DNA of 64,000 nucleotides from Aquila chrysaetos chrysaetos (GCF_900496995.4 NC_044029.1:62001-126000), one strand, 5' to 3'. Positions 9,289 through 22,200 are shown, counted from the first letter of the stretch. Made by a program: numbers and translations. The notes: a model not told the origin generated them from the letters alone.

Positions 9289-9361
9289 CACCCCAGATGG
9301 GACTCGAACCCACAATCCCTGGCTTAGGAGGCCAATGCCTTATCCATTAGGCCACTGGGGC
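9289..9361 (-). tRNA. tRNA-Arg (anticodon CCT)
   Basis: A 73-base intronless tRNA with no encoded CCA. The acceptor stem GCCCCAG pairs with CTGGGGT (first pair G-U), D stem GCCT/AGGC, anticodon stem TTGGC/GCCAG (one U-G pair), loop CTCCTAA with anticodon CCT at bases 34-36 (9328-9326), and T arm GTGGG TTCGAGT CCCAT (one G-U pair). The A box (TGGCCTAATGG) and B box (GGTTCGAGTCC) are intact. It decodes AGG. From memory it is nearly identical to human tRNA-Arg-CCT, and one human copy lies beside FMC1 on 7q34. It sits in tandem between the UBN2 3' end (about 450 bp away) and the FMC1 promoter. Confidence 0.97.
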
Positions 9362-9809
9362 TGCCGCGAAAACACTTTCTCTCTGTCGTTACTTCTCTCC
9401 TGTACCCGCCCCTCTTTTATGGCGGGCGTTGAAGGCCGCTGACTGGGCAGGGCCTCCGCGCGCGCGGCTCGCGGACCGGAAGATGCCTGCCGCGTAGCCC
9501 GCTGGGAGCGCGGGGTGGGGCTGTAGGTGGAGATGGTGGCAGTGCGGCCTGGGAGCTGGGGAGGTAGGCGGCGGGTTTCCCTCAGACTTTGCCTGGGAAT
9601 AACAAACCGAGAAGGGACGAGTTCCCTCCTGTACTACTAATGCTCCTTGCTCGTAGTATCACCCTTGCCTTTGTGGTTGCCCTGACTGAAGAAAGCTACC
9701 ACCCCCCACCCTGCCACAACAATGAAAAACCCAACAAAAAGGCCCAAGTGACAACAATTCAAGTGAAACCTTTTTACACCGTTATTTTTGTGAGAAATCA
9801 CAGAGACGG
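9362..9809. other. Spacer between the tRNA gene and the UBN2 3' end
   Basis: GC-rich near the tRNA, with an ETS-type CCGGAAG at 9476-9482 on the plus strand, then AT-richer toward the UBN2 poly(A) site. The part at about 9720-9810 is GU-rich on the UBN2 strand and could hold the downstream element for UBN2 cleavage. The first ~100 bp upstream of the tRNA may carry its 5' regulatory sequence. No coding feature is supported. Confidence 0.55.
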
Positions 9810-9827
9810 CTAGTATGTACATTCCTC

Positions 9828-9833
9828 TTTATT
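9828..9833 (-). terminator. UBN2: UBN2 distal poly(A) signal AATAAA
   Basis: Minus-strand TTAAATAAAGAG, followed after about 40-60 nt by T/G-rich sequence. It is the last AATAAA before the tRNA gene, so it is the best candidate for the full-length UBN2 3' end. Confidence 0.7.
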
Positions 9834-11212
9834 TAATACAGCACAGACACATGACAAAAAAAAGTACACTCATGAAAAAAAGCCTGTCGCAGTTAGGGAC
9901 AGGGAACAGTTACGCCAAGTTGAGTAAGGCTCCTACGGCAGAACGGGTCTGCTGGCAAGGTTGGATCCCAGAGCAAAGTCTGCTGCCAAAAAACATCTTT
10001 GCACTCCATTCGGGAAAGCAGAAAATAAAAGGGCAAGTCCCTCTCGGAACAGGTGGAGGTGGCATCATCTGCAAGGTTTGCAGGATACAAACCCTGTAAC
10101 TGTGTTTGGAGCAAAGCACTGGTAAAATGAGAAATGCTCTGCAGCTGTTCTTGCAGAGGCCCAATAGTCCTGACCTCTGAAAACATCCAACTTCTCAGGG
10201 ATAGCAAACCTGAGTATCTGGAAGGAGTGAACACATAAAGTAGTCACACAGAAGAGAGTTAAAATTAGTCTCCCTGCTAGGGCTCTGCTAGCCCCAACTG
10301 GGAAGGTGCGGGGGAACAAACCCGCTTCCCAACTAACAAAAGACTTAACAGCCATTAAACTGACCAGAACAATACACACATTTGGAACTGATGCGGGCCT
10401 TTGTGGCAGCAGCTTCTTCCTTTTCCTGCTTCAGTTCAGGATGGAAATTAAGCAGGCACCAGTTCCTCCGGCAAAGAGCCTTACACACTTTTAAAAAATT
10501 AAAATAGAAAAAAGGGAGACAGGTGTATTTACAAAAATCCATGGCTGGTACAGTACATCATTTTTAAGACACACTAAATGCTACAATCTTTCAGGTCCTG
10601 AGATTATTACAAAAAACCCCAACAACTCAAAACTTGCGTTCAGGTTCAGTTTTATAAGGAGAGAGGAATGAAATCACACATTTAAAACACAGTATCCCTT
10701 GAAGTTATTGGAACACACCTCCCTAAAAATCCAAATGAAACTGGTGCTAACTACCCGAATGTAGCTGCATTTGGTTGTTCAGGCTTGTTGTCACAAGAGG
10801 GGAGCGTTTCACAGGGGAGTTTCTCTGGAGAGCTCATCAGGTAAGCACACAGCTGTTAGGATCCTCTCTCCATCACTAAGCCCTATGATCCGAAATACAC
10901 GAGTATTAAAAGGTGGAAGATGATCTTCTACAAATTCATGCTGGACTGAGTAAAGCATCACAGGAATCACCAACTCAAACAGGTTTGCCATCTCGTAGTA
11001 ACTGTGCATTCCTTTGTTTGAAGCTGAGGAATGCAAAGAATTCTAGCTGTGATTTAACATTCATTTATAACAAAACACATGGCCAGCTGTTTGTTCTGAG
11101 CTACCTAGTGAAAGGCAGGAAAACACGACGTCCATCTGTTTCTCAGCCTTTCATTGTCTTGGGGATCACAGCAAGTCGGGTAGAGTTAAGCTGGCTATAT
11201 CCAAACTTGCTT

Positions 11213-11213
<1 letters not shown>

Positions 11214-11282
<69 letters not shown>
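11214..11282. repeat. Compound (TA)n / (CA)n microsatellite
   Basis: About 24 bases of TA repeats, a mixed TA/CA stretch, TA again, then (AC)n to 11282. It lies in the UBN2 3'UTR, where the RNA reads (UG)n followed by (UA)n. The frames at 10913-11311 and 11143-11349 owe their length to it. Confidence 0.95.
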
Positions 11283-14200
11283 TAAAAGTGACACTAAACA
11301 AAGGATACTGAGGCCAAACCTCTGTCGAGGGAATGATCCCCACTACCATTAGCCATGCAGGCAGGTAGTTGGATGCTCTGTTCTTGACTGAGCCTCTTTA
11401 TCTGGCAGAACTAAGTGGAATTGCACCCACACCTGTTTTGTGGTTTGTTTTTTTTTTCCCAATGAAATATTCTGAACATAGTGCTTTTGTAACATCAGAG
11501 GTTATCATCACAGATGCCCCTTTATTATAAGCACCTGACTTTAAGCTAGAGAATGCCAACATTTTAAGAATTACTCATGAAATGCTTCTAACCCTCAGTA
11601 AAAGAAGACTACAAGAGACAAATCACATAACAAGGGTACTAGTTTAACTGCTAAAATATAACAATGCTCAGTAGAGTTTTGGGGGTAAAAAGCAGTAGTT
11701 AATTTTGTAAGTTTTTTAAACAGTAGTCCAAAAATAAAATTTCTCCATCTACTTCCAGTATGGATCTTGAGAACTATGCAAGAACATGGTACTGCTACAT
11801 GATGGGATCACCGGCAATAAAACACACACTACAGTTCTCACCTCAGAGCTAAATTGTTATTTGTAGTTACATATAACAAGACTAAAAGATCACTGAGAAA
11901 TACCTGGGGATCACGATCTAGCTTTTATTTAAAGATCCAGCTACAGTGTAGCTGATAACTCCCCTTGTTTAGAAGCAACTTCATTTAAGTGAGAAATTGA
12001 TTTAATTAACTTCTGATACTGCAAGGAAACCTGGGATGTCTCATTAGTTTCTCCTAAATCCAATCTGTACATTAAAAAAACATTGCTGTGGCTTCTTAAA
12101 CCAATTTTGAGAGCTGAATATTCTAAAAAACTCTCAGACTAAAACCTGTCACAAGAGGTGATTTTAGCTTCCCTCTCGAAGCAACTTCATGACACTTGAC
12201 ACTAGGTGTTGCACCAGTGAAAGGGTTTCTTTTGTAAAATACAAATTTCTTTCTTCACGTTAGCAAAAAAGACTTCTGGAGTACAGACATTCAAAAAATA
12301 TTCCATTTTCTTTGGGTAAAACTTCAACATGTGTTAAGAGGGGTAGCTGGGGGAAAGAATGCATGTAACACTGAAACACGTAAATACTTATCTGCATAGT
12401 TGGTATTCGTGACTATTAATCAAACTAAGGCCTTATCTGGAAAAAGCTGAGAACACAAGAAAGTTTCTTCCCCCACTCCCCAGGTGAAATCTGCTAAGTC
12501 TCAAAGAAGCTCTGGCTGCCTCAGCAGCTACTTAAGTTTGGCCTACGATGGTATTTCCTGACTCATTTTGGTTGATTCTCTCCCTCCCTTTTTCTCTTGG
12601 TACTAGACAGTAACAAACATAACTATCTGTTGATAAAATACATCTGCACACACTGCTGGGCAAAAACAAAACCAAAAACCAACAAACCCTTAGTATTAAG
12701 CATAACAGGAGTCAAACATAGTGTATACTGCTTGCTTTGAATTACTTCACCATGAAGAAAAACTTAGTAGTTAATGGTTATTATTTAAGCAGGAGATGAT
12801 GACAAGGGAAGAGACTGAAGTTCACTTCTAGATACAAAACATGTATTCTTCTTTTTTTCCAGAGGTGCTCTGTAGAATTATAGCTGTCAAAAATGGCTAC
12901 AAAATACAGACCTGTATCTGTGACTACTGATGAGATTAGCACAGTTTTATTTATGAGAAGTGTGCAAAAACAGCTGTAGGGAATCTTTGTACTTCCCCAG
13001 TTTCGGGCCAGTTCCAGGCCATGCCGATTTCTCAGCGTAACTCATAGCAGCAGCAGGGCTTTCTATGGCCCCAAAAGGCTATTACAGCAGCAAGGGATCA
13101 CCAGGTCATAGAAAAAGGATGATGAAGCCACACCAGAAGTTTCCACAAAGCAAGCATTCCCCTACATAACGGTTATCTTTCCAGTGGCCCAGTGAGCATA
13201 CTTCTAGCTGCTTATTTTGGCAGTGATTTCTTAAGCAGTAGATAGACACAGATTTTCAAAACAGCTACATTTGTTAAAAAAGACTGCAACAGTCAACCAT
13301 CATCACCAGCTGTAGATTCCCCATCTCACAGATCAGCCTAGTATAAAAAGCATGCGTGCCCAAAATGAATTAAACAGCAACATAAGAGCCAGGATAGCTC
13401 AGTTTACTGCCACTGGCAGATGTGGCAAACTCCACTGAAGTAACTTCACTGACGCACCTAAGGCAGATTAAGAAGCACCCTCGCTATCGCTCCAACTGGC
13501 TGAGCTGCCAGCAATAGTCCTCTCTTTGACTGGCACCATTAGATCAGTAGAGGAAATCCGCCTATGGCCCAGTTTACTTAAACAGGTTCACTAAAACATG
13601 TGAAGACAAGCCAAGAACTGGGATAGCAGTTAGGCTATTCTCTGCCCCAGGAATATACTGTATTTGGTATCTTATTTTCTGCTCTCTAGATCAGTTCTCC
13701 ACCTATGAAGGACTCTTCATTCCATTCCCATTCTGGAAAGTAAAATGTTTCCTTTTCATACTGCAACTCAAAATTAGCTCTTCCCCAGGGGAAGCACATC
13801 ACAGAACTAGCACAGTCTAGCGATGCGTATGTACGTTACCTTAAGTTTATCACTCGATCAACAAATTTATTGCTAATTTCAGGTATGCATGTTTATAATA
13901 ATCATAAGTTAGTTAGATCCTCGGCACAGAATTGTTAAAAATTACTAGATGATCTATTGCAGATTGCTAATTTTGTCAGAGAACGAGGAAACAAGCACAG
14001 ACACTATTATGAGGGTTCACTTGCAGCTAAGAATATAATGAACGGCAAGTTCATGGGTTAAGAGAACAAACCATTAATGAAATCTGAATAAACTGAGAAA
14101 AAAGTACAACTAGAAAAGTACTTCATGGTGAATGCTTTAGGCAGCACGTGAAGCGTAGCCAGGTTTAACATCAATTAGCAGCTGCACTCCTGTAGGTTTT

Positions 14201-14573
14201 ACCAAATTCCTTCTTAAAAATGATGCATGGTAGAAGTGACAGCTTTGGTGAATGTGAGAATCCTTGCAATAACTCGTGTCAAGCAGATGTGACTAACCAC
14301 ACACACGATTCCTTGCAATTCATCTCAACTCAAACTTGTTGCAAGCTGTTATTTTAACCTTCTTTCCCCCCACCTCCTTGGGGTTGTCAGCCACACGTCT
14401 TTGCCTCAGACTCAGTAATTGTGTGAAGTGGTCCAGTATTCGATAAGGTTGCCAGACAGGGCCCATAACGTTTTACTCCTGACCTAATTAAGATCCAAAT
14501 TTAAAACCTTTAGAGAAAAATGCAAAAAGTTTCATTCCCGTTAGCCACTTCCTTTCTCTCATGCACATTTATG

Positions 14574-14733
14574 CACACTCACACACACACTCTTTTATTA
14601 TACTGCCATCTTTGCACAAGTGTTCACCTTTTAAGTGTTTAACAGAGCCAGCAGAATGTAGGAGGATGAACAGGTTTCTCAGGAATATTGCTGTATATGT
14701 GTGTGTGTGTGCACGTGTGTGAGTGTGAGAGAG
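14574..14733. repeat. Complementary CA- and TG-rich tracts (inverted pair)
   Basis: A CA tract with one CT interruption (14574-14592) lies about 100 bases from a TG tract (14692-14733). The 13 bases CACACTCACACAC (14574-14586) and GTGTGTGAGTGTG (14715-14727) are exact reverse complements, interruption included. In the UBN2 3'UTR RNA this could fold into a stable long-range hairpin. Confidence 0.8.
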
Positions 14734-15352
14734 AAAGAACACACAAGCACACAGAACCAACACCATGGTACAGCAGCTATGAAGTTACACACATTACACA
14801 CTTTTTTTTTCTTTACAAAAGGGAAAAAAATAGTATAACAGCATAAAGCCATCTTGGCAAGCTTAAGATTTTCCTCCAAAATGCCTTCCAGCACTTCAGG
14901 ATCTCTGAGAACAGTTTAAAGAGGGTAGGGAAATAAAATAAAAAAAAAAAGGCACTTAAACAAAGGACAAAGGCCTGAATCAAGTCAGTCATGGAGGGTA
15001 ACAGCCGTTTCACCAGAGCTAGGACCAATCAAAATCTACCAACCTTTTTTAATTTCTATAAAATTAAAATTGCATAAAGTGTTAATTAATCAATCATTTA
15101 CCTACTGCTTTCACCTTCTGGTTCATTTTATGGAAAAAAATAAAACAAAACAACCAAACCCAAACAAAAAGCAAGTGTCCCTTTAATGATTTCCCCCTCC
15201 CCGCCCACCCCAATTGAACAAAAGATGAAAGTTAGGTGTGGAAGGAAGCCTTCCACAGCTTGGCTTGGCTGCAGGTTTTCCCTGCAATGCCATCTTCAAA
15301 AAAATCCAAAACAAAAGCAGAAGAGGGACCACTGTGCCTTCACCAATTCACT

Positions 15353-15413
15353 CAAAAAAACCCAAACCAAAAACCAACAAAAAAAAACCCCAAACCAAAC
15401 CAAACACCCCAAC
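15353..15413. repeat. A/C-rich tract (G/T-rich in UBN2 RNA)
   Basis: CAAAAAAACCC, AACC and CCAAA units. On the transcribed strand it contains many GG and GGGG groups separated by short T runs, compatible with a two-tier G-quadruplex. Confidence 0.75.
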
Positions 15414-18400
15414 ACTTCTAATCCATCTGTGGGCAAAAACTACTCAAAAGAAAACAAAAAAACCTGTAAACTAGATTAAGATTTGCTAATAAATACAGCC
15501 AAAAGTTCATTTTATGAATGTAGCAGCAAATGTGATAAAAGTTAGTTGGAGTCCAAGATGACTCCCAGAGGGTTAATGGTTCACACAACTGATGGCAGCT
15601 TGGGAGAGTTGCAGGTTTTCTCTGTTTTCATGTCCTCAAGGGTCTTGCACCAAGTGGAGAAGGAGTGTGGAGGAAGGGTCAGGTGATGGGACTGTGGGAA
15701 GGAAGCAGGCTCTTGGCACCTGTCCCACCCCCAAATCTGTGCATCAGACAACTTTGATCGGATTCAAACAAGAAGCAGAACCCAGGTAATTAAAAGTTAC
15801 TTCTGATTAGCAGAAAACAGATGTGAAACCCACAGCATCCACACTTGTGACTTAGCTGATCGGTATTAGTCATGTATCTCAAATCAACAGAGAAGGCTGG
15901 ACAAAGTGATTTAGGCCATTTGCATCTTGGAGTGGGAGAACACTGCAGTTACAGTTCAAGGTATCAGGAAACCTTGCAGCCTGTTTTTCATCTAGCCTGC
16001 CGCCTTTCTTTGCAAGTGTCTCCAAAGGATTTAAAATAGCTAACACGACTTTTGGGACTTTGGATCATGTAGCAGAAAATATTACCCAGACGGTTTTAAC
16101 ATCTAAAACCTGTGTTTGAAATTATTGCTTGCATTTGTTTGGGGCTTTCAGTGAGCTTGACATGTTAGCTCACATACAGTCCCCAAACCAAGTTCAGCCC
16201 TGCTGCCTGGAAAAGACAGCTCTACTTGGCTTTCTTATTGCTTGTGAATACTGAGGGTTATTTAGTATGTACAACTACAGTTTATTTATTAACAAAGGCC
16301 CTTAAAAAGTAGTAAAAACTTGGGGGGAAAATGTCTTTAGAAGAGCTGCTGTGCAGAAAATAGTAAAACATTTACCTAATTTTGCATTTGGACATTGCAA
16401 AAATCTTTCACTTCCCCATCCTGTTTACGCTACCTGTTTACGCAAAGGTCTCTGGGAGCCACACTATTATTTCCTTTGATTTGGCCTTGCTAGGTTTCAC
16501 CAGGGAGAATAGGGAACAGGGAATGCAGACCCTTGCATCGCTATGTTGCTGATTCCAAAGAAGCTCAGGAGCATAATGACCAAAACCAGTTACCCTTTGG
16601 GGGGCTGTTTGAACTGGCTTCACAAACAATGTATGGTCATCTTTATTCTCATCATCCTACTACCTATTTCCACAGTAACTATTAGTTTACTTGTTTCCCA
16701 AGACTGAGAAGCTCAGTAGGCCACACAGACAGGACTACTCCTACCCTCCTTAAGATTTAGAGGATACTCCTCAACTGAAGATGAGGCATACTTCCAGGAA
16801 GAGAGGAATGTTGAAAGGAAATTTGTGCTGTAGTTATAAAGGGCTCCAAGCCTCCCAATCTAAAATTTCATTTAGTATGAAGACAAAAGATGGCAATTTG
16901 AATGAGATGCCTTGATGAGGAAAACATAGAAGAGGTAGAACTCTCTTAGGACAGGGTCTTTTAAATATATTGCTGCCTGATGGCTCACTGCTGCAACTCC
17001 TTAGCTACATGCATTGTTAAGAAGTACCAGGTTTGACACAGTTCAGAGAGTTAGCATCCTGCCAGAACTGTTAGGCCTCAAAAAACAAGAGTTGTCTTCC
17101 TTCAACCCTTCCTGGAGAAAAGAGGAAAAAAAAGATTCAGATAAAGCTTGCATTCTAAATAGTTTATGGTATTTTGACAGAATTTGCACAGTATTAAGAA
17201 TGCCAGAGTCTACGCAGCTTTATGTTTCAACTATAAATAACCTTGATGATGGAGATGCAAGCTTATCTAATCAACACACCACATACAAAACAGTAGCACT
17301 AGCTAAAAAGCTTTTAATTGGCAGATGCTGTGGAGTGAAATTAACGAACTAATGCATCTTATTTTAATTCAATCTGTCTTTCACAGAAGTGTTGTGCAAA
17401 AACATTTATTGCTGAGCTCAACCCAACATTTTTATACTAAATACACAATATATATTATTTTAAATTCACGTATATATATTTATATAAAATTAAAATGAGC
17501 TCTAAATAGAAAAGAAATTGTTGGCTGGTCTAAGAAAAATAAATCACATGTAAAAGAAACCTGAAAGCTATAAGTTAATCTAGCAAGAAACATTGAAGAT
17601 TCATTATCCATGGGTAAAAGTCTCTCTGGAAGGTCTGAGATAACCAGTAGTCCCTGGTTCAATCTCAAATCAAACTATTGGAAAGACTAGCTACTAGGAG
17701 TTTCAGCATCTCTGATCAAAGGAATGTTTTGGGGTTGAAGGAGAAGAGCATCATACTATTTTTATTTGCTCCTTTCTCCTATGACTTATTTCAGTTTCTG
17801 CCATTCTCACCTTTTATCTGACAGCGCAAGGGACTCAACAGCAAAGTTCTGTCCTAGTGTTGAAAGTGCAACATGTGCTGGATACTTCTAACCTTACAAA
17901 TGAACCAGTCAATGTACTGCTATCCAAAAAACCAAAAAAGCCAGCTTTGCAGTCTTGTGCTACCATGCAAGGAAGAGTTCAGGTCAGGAACTCCCCAGGC
18001 CAGCAGGGGCTGGAAATGCTGGAGACAACCCATTCAGCCCCCAGAAGAGAAGGCACCTCTGGTCACTTTTGAACGACTCCTCTTTGGCTAATGCCTGAAG
18101 TAGTATTAACCTGGATCTGGAATAGGTCACAATCAGCTTTAACTAGCAAATCAGTATAATGCATGGCTTTTGGGAAGAGTTAGATGAAAGATGAGGAAGA
18201 TGTAGAATGAGTAAAGAACTGGTTGTGTTTTATGAAAGACATGAATAGAACATTACTTAATTTCAGTAGCAGATAAGCACAAGGCAAAGAAAAAGAAAGT
18301 TCAACAAATGGAAGGACTGAAAAAAATCAGTGTGCCTTTGAAAAAAAAAGTGGGAAAGAAATGCTAGGCTGACCAATAAAATGTGGGTTTCCTTTTCATG

Positions 18401-19168
18401 TAAATGGAAAAATTTCCATCTCCTTCCTCCCTTAAATAAGAATCTTTATATTAAAAAAATATATAAATCAAACAAGGAGCAAGGGATTTCCCAGTAGTCT
18501 GTCTCACATCTCAATGTACCAGGAGATCTGTTTTTGAAGACAACTCTCTAATGAGACTGCATACATCTGTAGGCTCCCTAAAGCCAAACAGCCTTGTAAA
18601 GCTGGAAAAATGCCCGTATCAGAAACTGCACTTGTGTAAGGGTTTAATTATAATGCAAAGTATCCCAGCACCACCTCTACTCTACGTAAACTTTGGTCCA
18701 CAACCATATAGTACACTCAGGACCTACACATAATCTTATACTGGGCACTTCAAGCACTAATGAAGTGGATGATTCCACCTTACACAACAGATGGAGAAAC
18801 CTATTCTAGCTTCTCTCACGCTTTCAACTCTTCATTGGACACCACCCAGAAAAAAAAAAGTTTGTGCTGCTGTGGGTTTGACGATCAATTTCTTTTAAAA
18901 GCCAATCAGAGCAGATAAAAAAAAGCTTGTTTCTTTAGGCAAGATCAAACTATGACCAGTCTGCATGACCAGGAGGACCAGTCCTCCTTTTCCTTCTCTC
19001 TTTGATCAAGTATTGTTTTCTTTTTCTTCTTCCTCTCACCACAGTGCTTGGGATCAGAATATGTAAACATCGACAGAAACAGCAGCCCTGTGACAATAAG
19101 CACTTTCCCAACTGGGCAGATTCTGTCAGCCAACCAGAACTGCTTCAGCTCCCTTGCTTGTCCGGAAG

Positions 19169-19218
19169 TCACTGGTTTTTCCGCTGTAACTTAGTGTCCC
19201 CTTTACTTTGGCCTCCAT
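19169..19218 (-). CDS. UBN2: UBN2 last coding exon
   Basis: After acceptor CTACAG it completes an Asp codon, encodes [15 protein letters not shown] and stops at TGA. Human ends [15 protein letters not shown], so the C-terminus is conserved with two changes. The long 3'UTR follows directly in the same exon. Confidence 0.93.
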
Positions 19219-22200
19219 CTGTAGTTTAGAGACAGGAAAAGAAAGGGAAGAATAAAAGCATGAGTGAACTTTTATTTTTATATCTTACAGCAAGAGACAG
19301 GAATTTGGCACATTCAGCTTTAGCATCACCAAAAAGTAGCTTGTGTTTATAGGGTGGAAGGCTTTGCATCTTCTCTGTAGGTCATTTATTAGAAACAGCA
19401 CTGTTGAAACCTGAGATATCAGGCTTCATACCAGAAGATACCATCTTTCTAAAGAGTAAGTAGCAACTTGGGCTACTCAAAAAAAACTCCTAAAAATCAA
19501 GTCTGTCTTTAGAAGCCTTTATATTTTAATAAAGCATTTTTAGTATTCAACCCATGGCACTCACTGTGACAAAAAAATTAAGGTTGTACCAAAACTAGCC
19601 AATTGGTTTATTTCCACAGCCTCTTAGAGCAACTTTGCCCAGCTTTTTGGTGCTGAGGACTCTGAGAACAGGATGAAGACCACCCACCAACTCACCGCCA
19701 CCCTTCCTGTTCCTTCTCCTGGCAAAAAAAAAAACCCAAAAAAAACAAACCACCCTAGAGGTGGCAAAGAAAGGAGTACACTCCAACTGCAGTTTCTAAA
19801 GCTTTATAATAGTTTTTTAGCTCTAAGCCTTACAAACAGAAAAAAGAGATGTTCTATTTCAAGCATCTCTTCTCAGTCAAAATATGCAACTCTTATCAAG
19901 GATAAAATTCCAAGGGAAGGCAGATCTTCCATTAGGAAACCATCACACTTTTCACACATGTACACACTCTTATGAGAAACATGAAGAAGCTTCTGGCTGG
20001 CAGGTCAGTTTCTCCTCCAAGGGAGAAATTAAAATTGAGTAGAAAAAACAAATCTCGCCAATACAGACTTTATGCAGCCTGTAAACAATCATGTTAGCAG
20101 CCAGTAAGTAGTATTCCTTTTTTCCTAGTAGTTGGATTTGTACACTTTGGTTTCTAAAACTGCTACAATAAAGTATTACTGAAATTTTTGAACTTTTTTT
20201 GTTCCTGACATGGAGGACAAGTAGAAAAAAATTGTTCAAGTTCCAAAAATACGGCTACAATACAATGTGTACTGTCCGCTGCTACCAAAGCTTGTCCCTG
20301 TATTGTGTCTTCTCTAAACCAGTTTCAGTTCTGATGTACATTTTATTTCAGTCTAGGGCAGAAATCTGACTTTTAAGTTAAAAGAAGTAGTAAGAAAAAT
20401 ACCGTGTCTTTACCTGTGTAAGCTTGCTGCAAGTGAGCAGGCAGAGGTGAGTGAGACAGCGTTGCTGCATGCTGAGCACCTGGCTGTAAACCCTTCAGTA
20501 AGTCTGAGAAAAAAAAAGGAGAGCAACAAAGATGAAAAATAAATCTTAAGGACAGAGGCAGCCTTTGTGAAATAGGAAGTTTTTATTTTTATAGTGTAGC
20601 TATAGTAGCATGCTAGTTTGCACAGATTTCTGAAGATGTATCTCCACAATAAAAGATAAAATACCTGATAGCATTCTGATGGCCGGAATAAGTCAACAGA
20701 AACGGACCTATTCAGATACAGTTATTCAAAAGTCAGAGCAAGGACCACGCCTCACTATTGGGATGCAACTCTTTATATAATTTCCTTCAGCAGAAAGACC
20801 AAAATTGATACAGGTTAAAAACCTGAAAAATTTCTTTTTCAGCAATCAGAAAAAAATAAATGCCATCTTGGTTGATACTTCCTCATAAGAGAGCTGTCTG
20901 ATATCAGATTACTGAGCTAAGGGTATTTTAAGGAATCAGCATATTAAGTCTCTTATTTGTCTTGTGACATTTGGAGACTTTTAAGCTATATGCCTTTCTA
21001 AAGATAAGGGATTAAAAGTTAACTCAAAAAAAGTATGTTCAAAACTAAGTACATACTGTAAATGTAACAATGAAGTTAAGCTTATCAAAGGTGATTCATA
21101 ACATTTGTATAATTACATAAACAAAGTTTTACTAGCAAAGAAATCACATTTACTCTCCTGTAGGGATTTTCATGAACCAAATTTGAGTCTGTCAGAACTT
21201 TATTGCTTCCCTTCTTAGTTTCCATTTTCAGGATGCATCTTTCCTTACAGCACAGTGTGATAACGCGCTCCACTCACTCTGAGTTAGGCTGTGGTGGAAA
21301 GCCGCTGAGGTAGATCCCGAGGTGGTTGTCACTCCAGCTGTGTCCGTCCCAAAGCCAAGCAGCTCCAAGGGAAACTGGAAGGGCACGGTCACAGGAACAA
21401 GGCCACCCAGCATCCCAAAAGGAGTTAATGGTGCAGACGTCACATTCTGACTGGTTACAGACAGGGGTGATGCCATGAGAGTCAGAGGTGAGGCGTTAGC
21501 CAGTAATGACGCTCCTGCTGTTGACTGTACAAAGAAAAGGACTACTTCAAGATTTTAAAGCTTTGAGTTGTATTCTTTAAGGAGATAAGAATAGACTATT
21601 TTATGTTAAGTGTGGCCCTATTAAGAAGTCCATTAAACTATTAACAAATATCCACTTATCCACCTAGGAAGTCTTCCCACTGTTCGTCTGCTAAGCAAGT
21701 ACAATTATCTCAGATTCAGACATGACAGTATGGCTCATCTCTCATGTTTTTCTCATCAGCCTTGCAGGTAATTTCCTCTATCTCCTTTCTAATTATGCAC
21801 TGGGTCTACAGTCAGAATCTAATGCAATATCTTCTATTAGATTAGTAATATGGAATTATCAAATGTAGATCTGAAGTTCTTTAGAAGCACAGTATTATTC
21901 TCCCCTCTCCAAATCGCATTAATTCCTCTAACATTAGAGTAGCTCATTCTTGTTTAACAATCTTTCCTTCACTATGCATATAGTAATTTTATATGCTAAT
22001 GTTCAATTCTCTAATGATCTACTACAAAACAGTTGGTATAGAAAGCATTTTGAATCAGACTCAAGCTTAGATATTTTAGATATCTGAGTTAAAAAGACTC
22101 AGACTGAAGAGGACTTCAAACCTGTGCATTTACACAAGTAAGCCTTAACTAAAACCAAAACTTAGAAACATTTTAATGATCACATGAGCTTAAAATGAAG

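Larger units (their letters stand above)
9810..19168 (-). other. UBN2: UBN2 3' untranslated region (about 9.3 kb, single exon)
   Basis: From the UBN2 stop (19171-19169) to the last strong poly(A) signal before the tRNA there is no gene-like exon on either strand, and human UBN2 also has a very long 3'UTR (from memory). It contains a (TA)n/(CA)n microsatellite, two complementary CA and TG tracts, A/C-rich tracts that are G/T-rich in the RNA, and several possible earlier AATAAA signals (17405-17410, 16281-16290, 12946-12951), so shorter isoforms are likely. Short frames through the region are not coding. Confidence 0.7.

Noticed and set aside
8153-9442. Frames of 402 aa (+), 289 aa (-) and 264 aa (+) across FMC1
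   Set aside because: Shadows of FMC1 and its CpG island. The minus-strand 289-aa frame contains FMC1 exon 2 but runs through the intron and promoter in the wrong frame for exon 1, and the plus 402-aa frame even crosses the tRNA.
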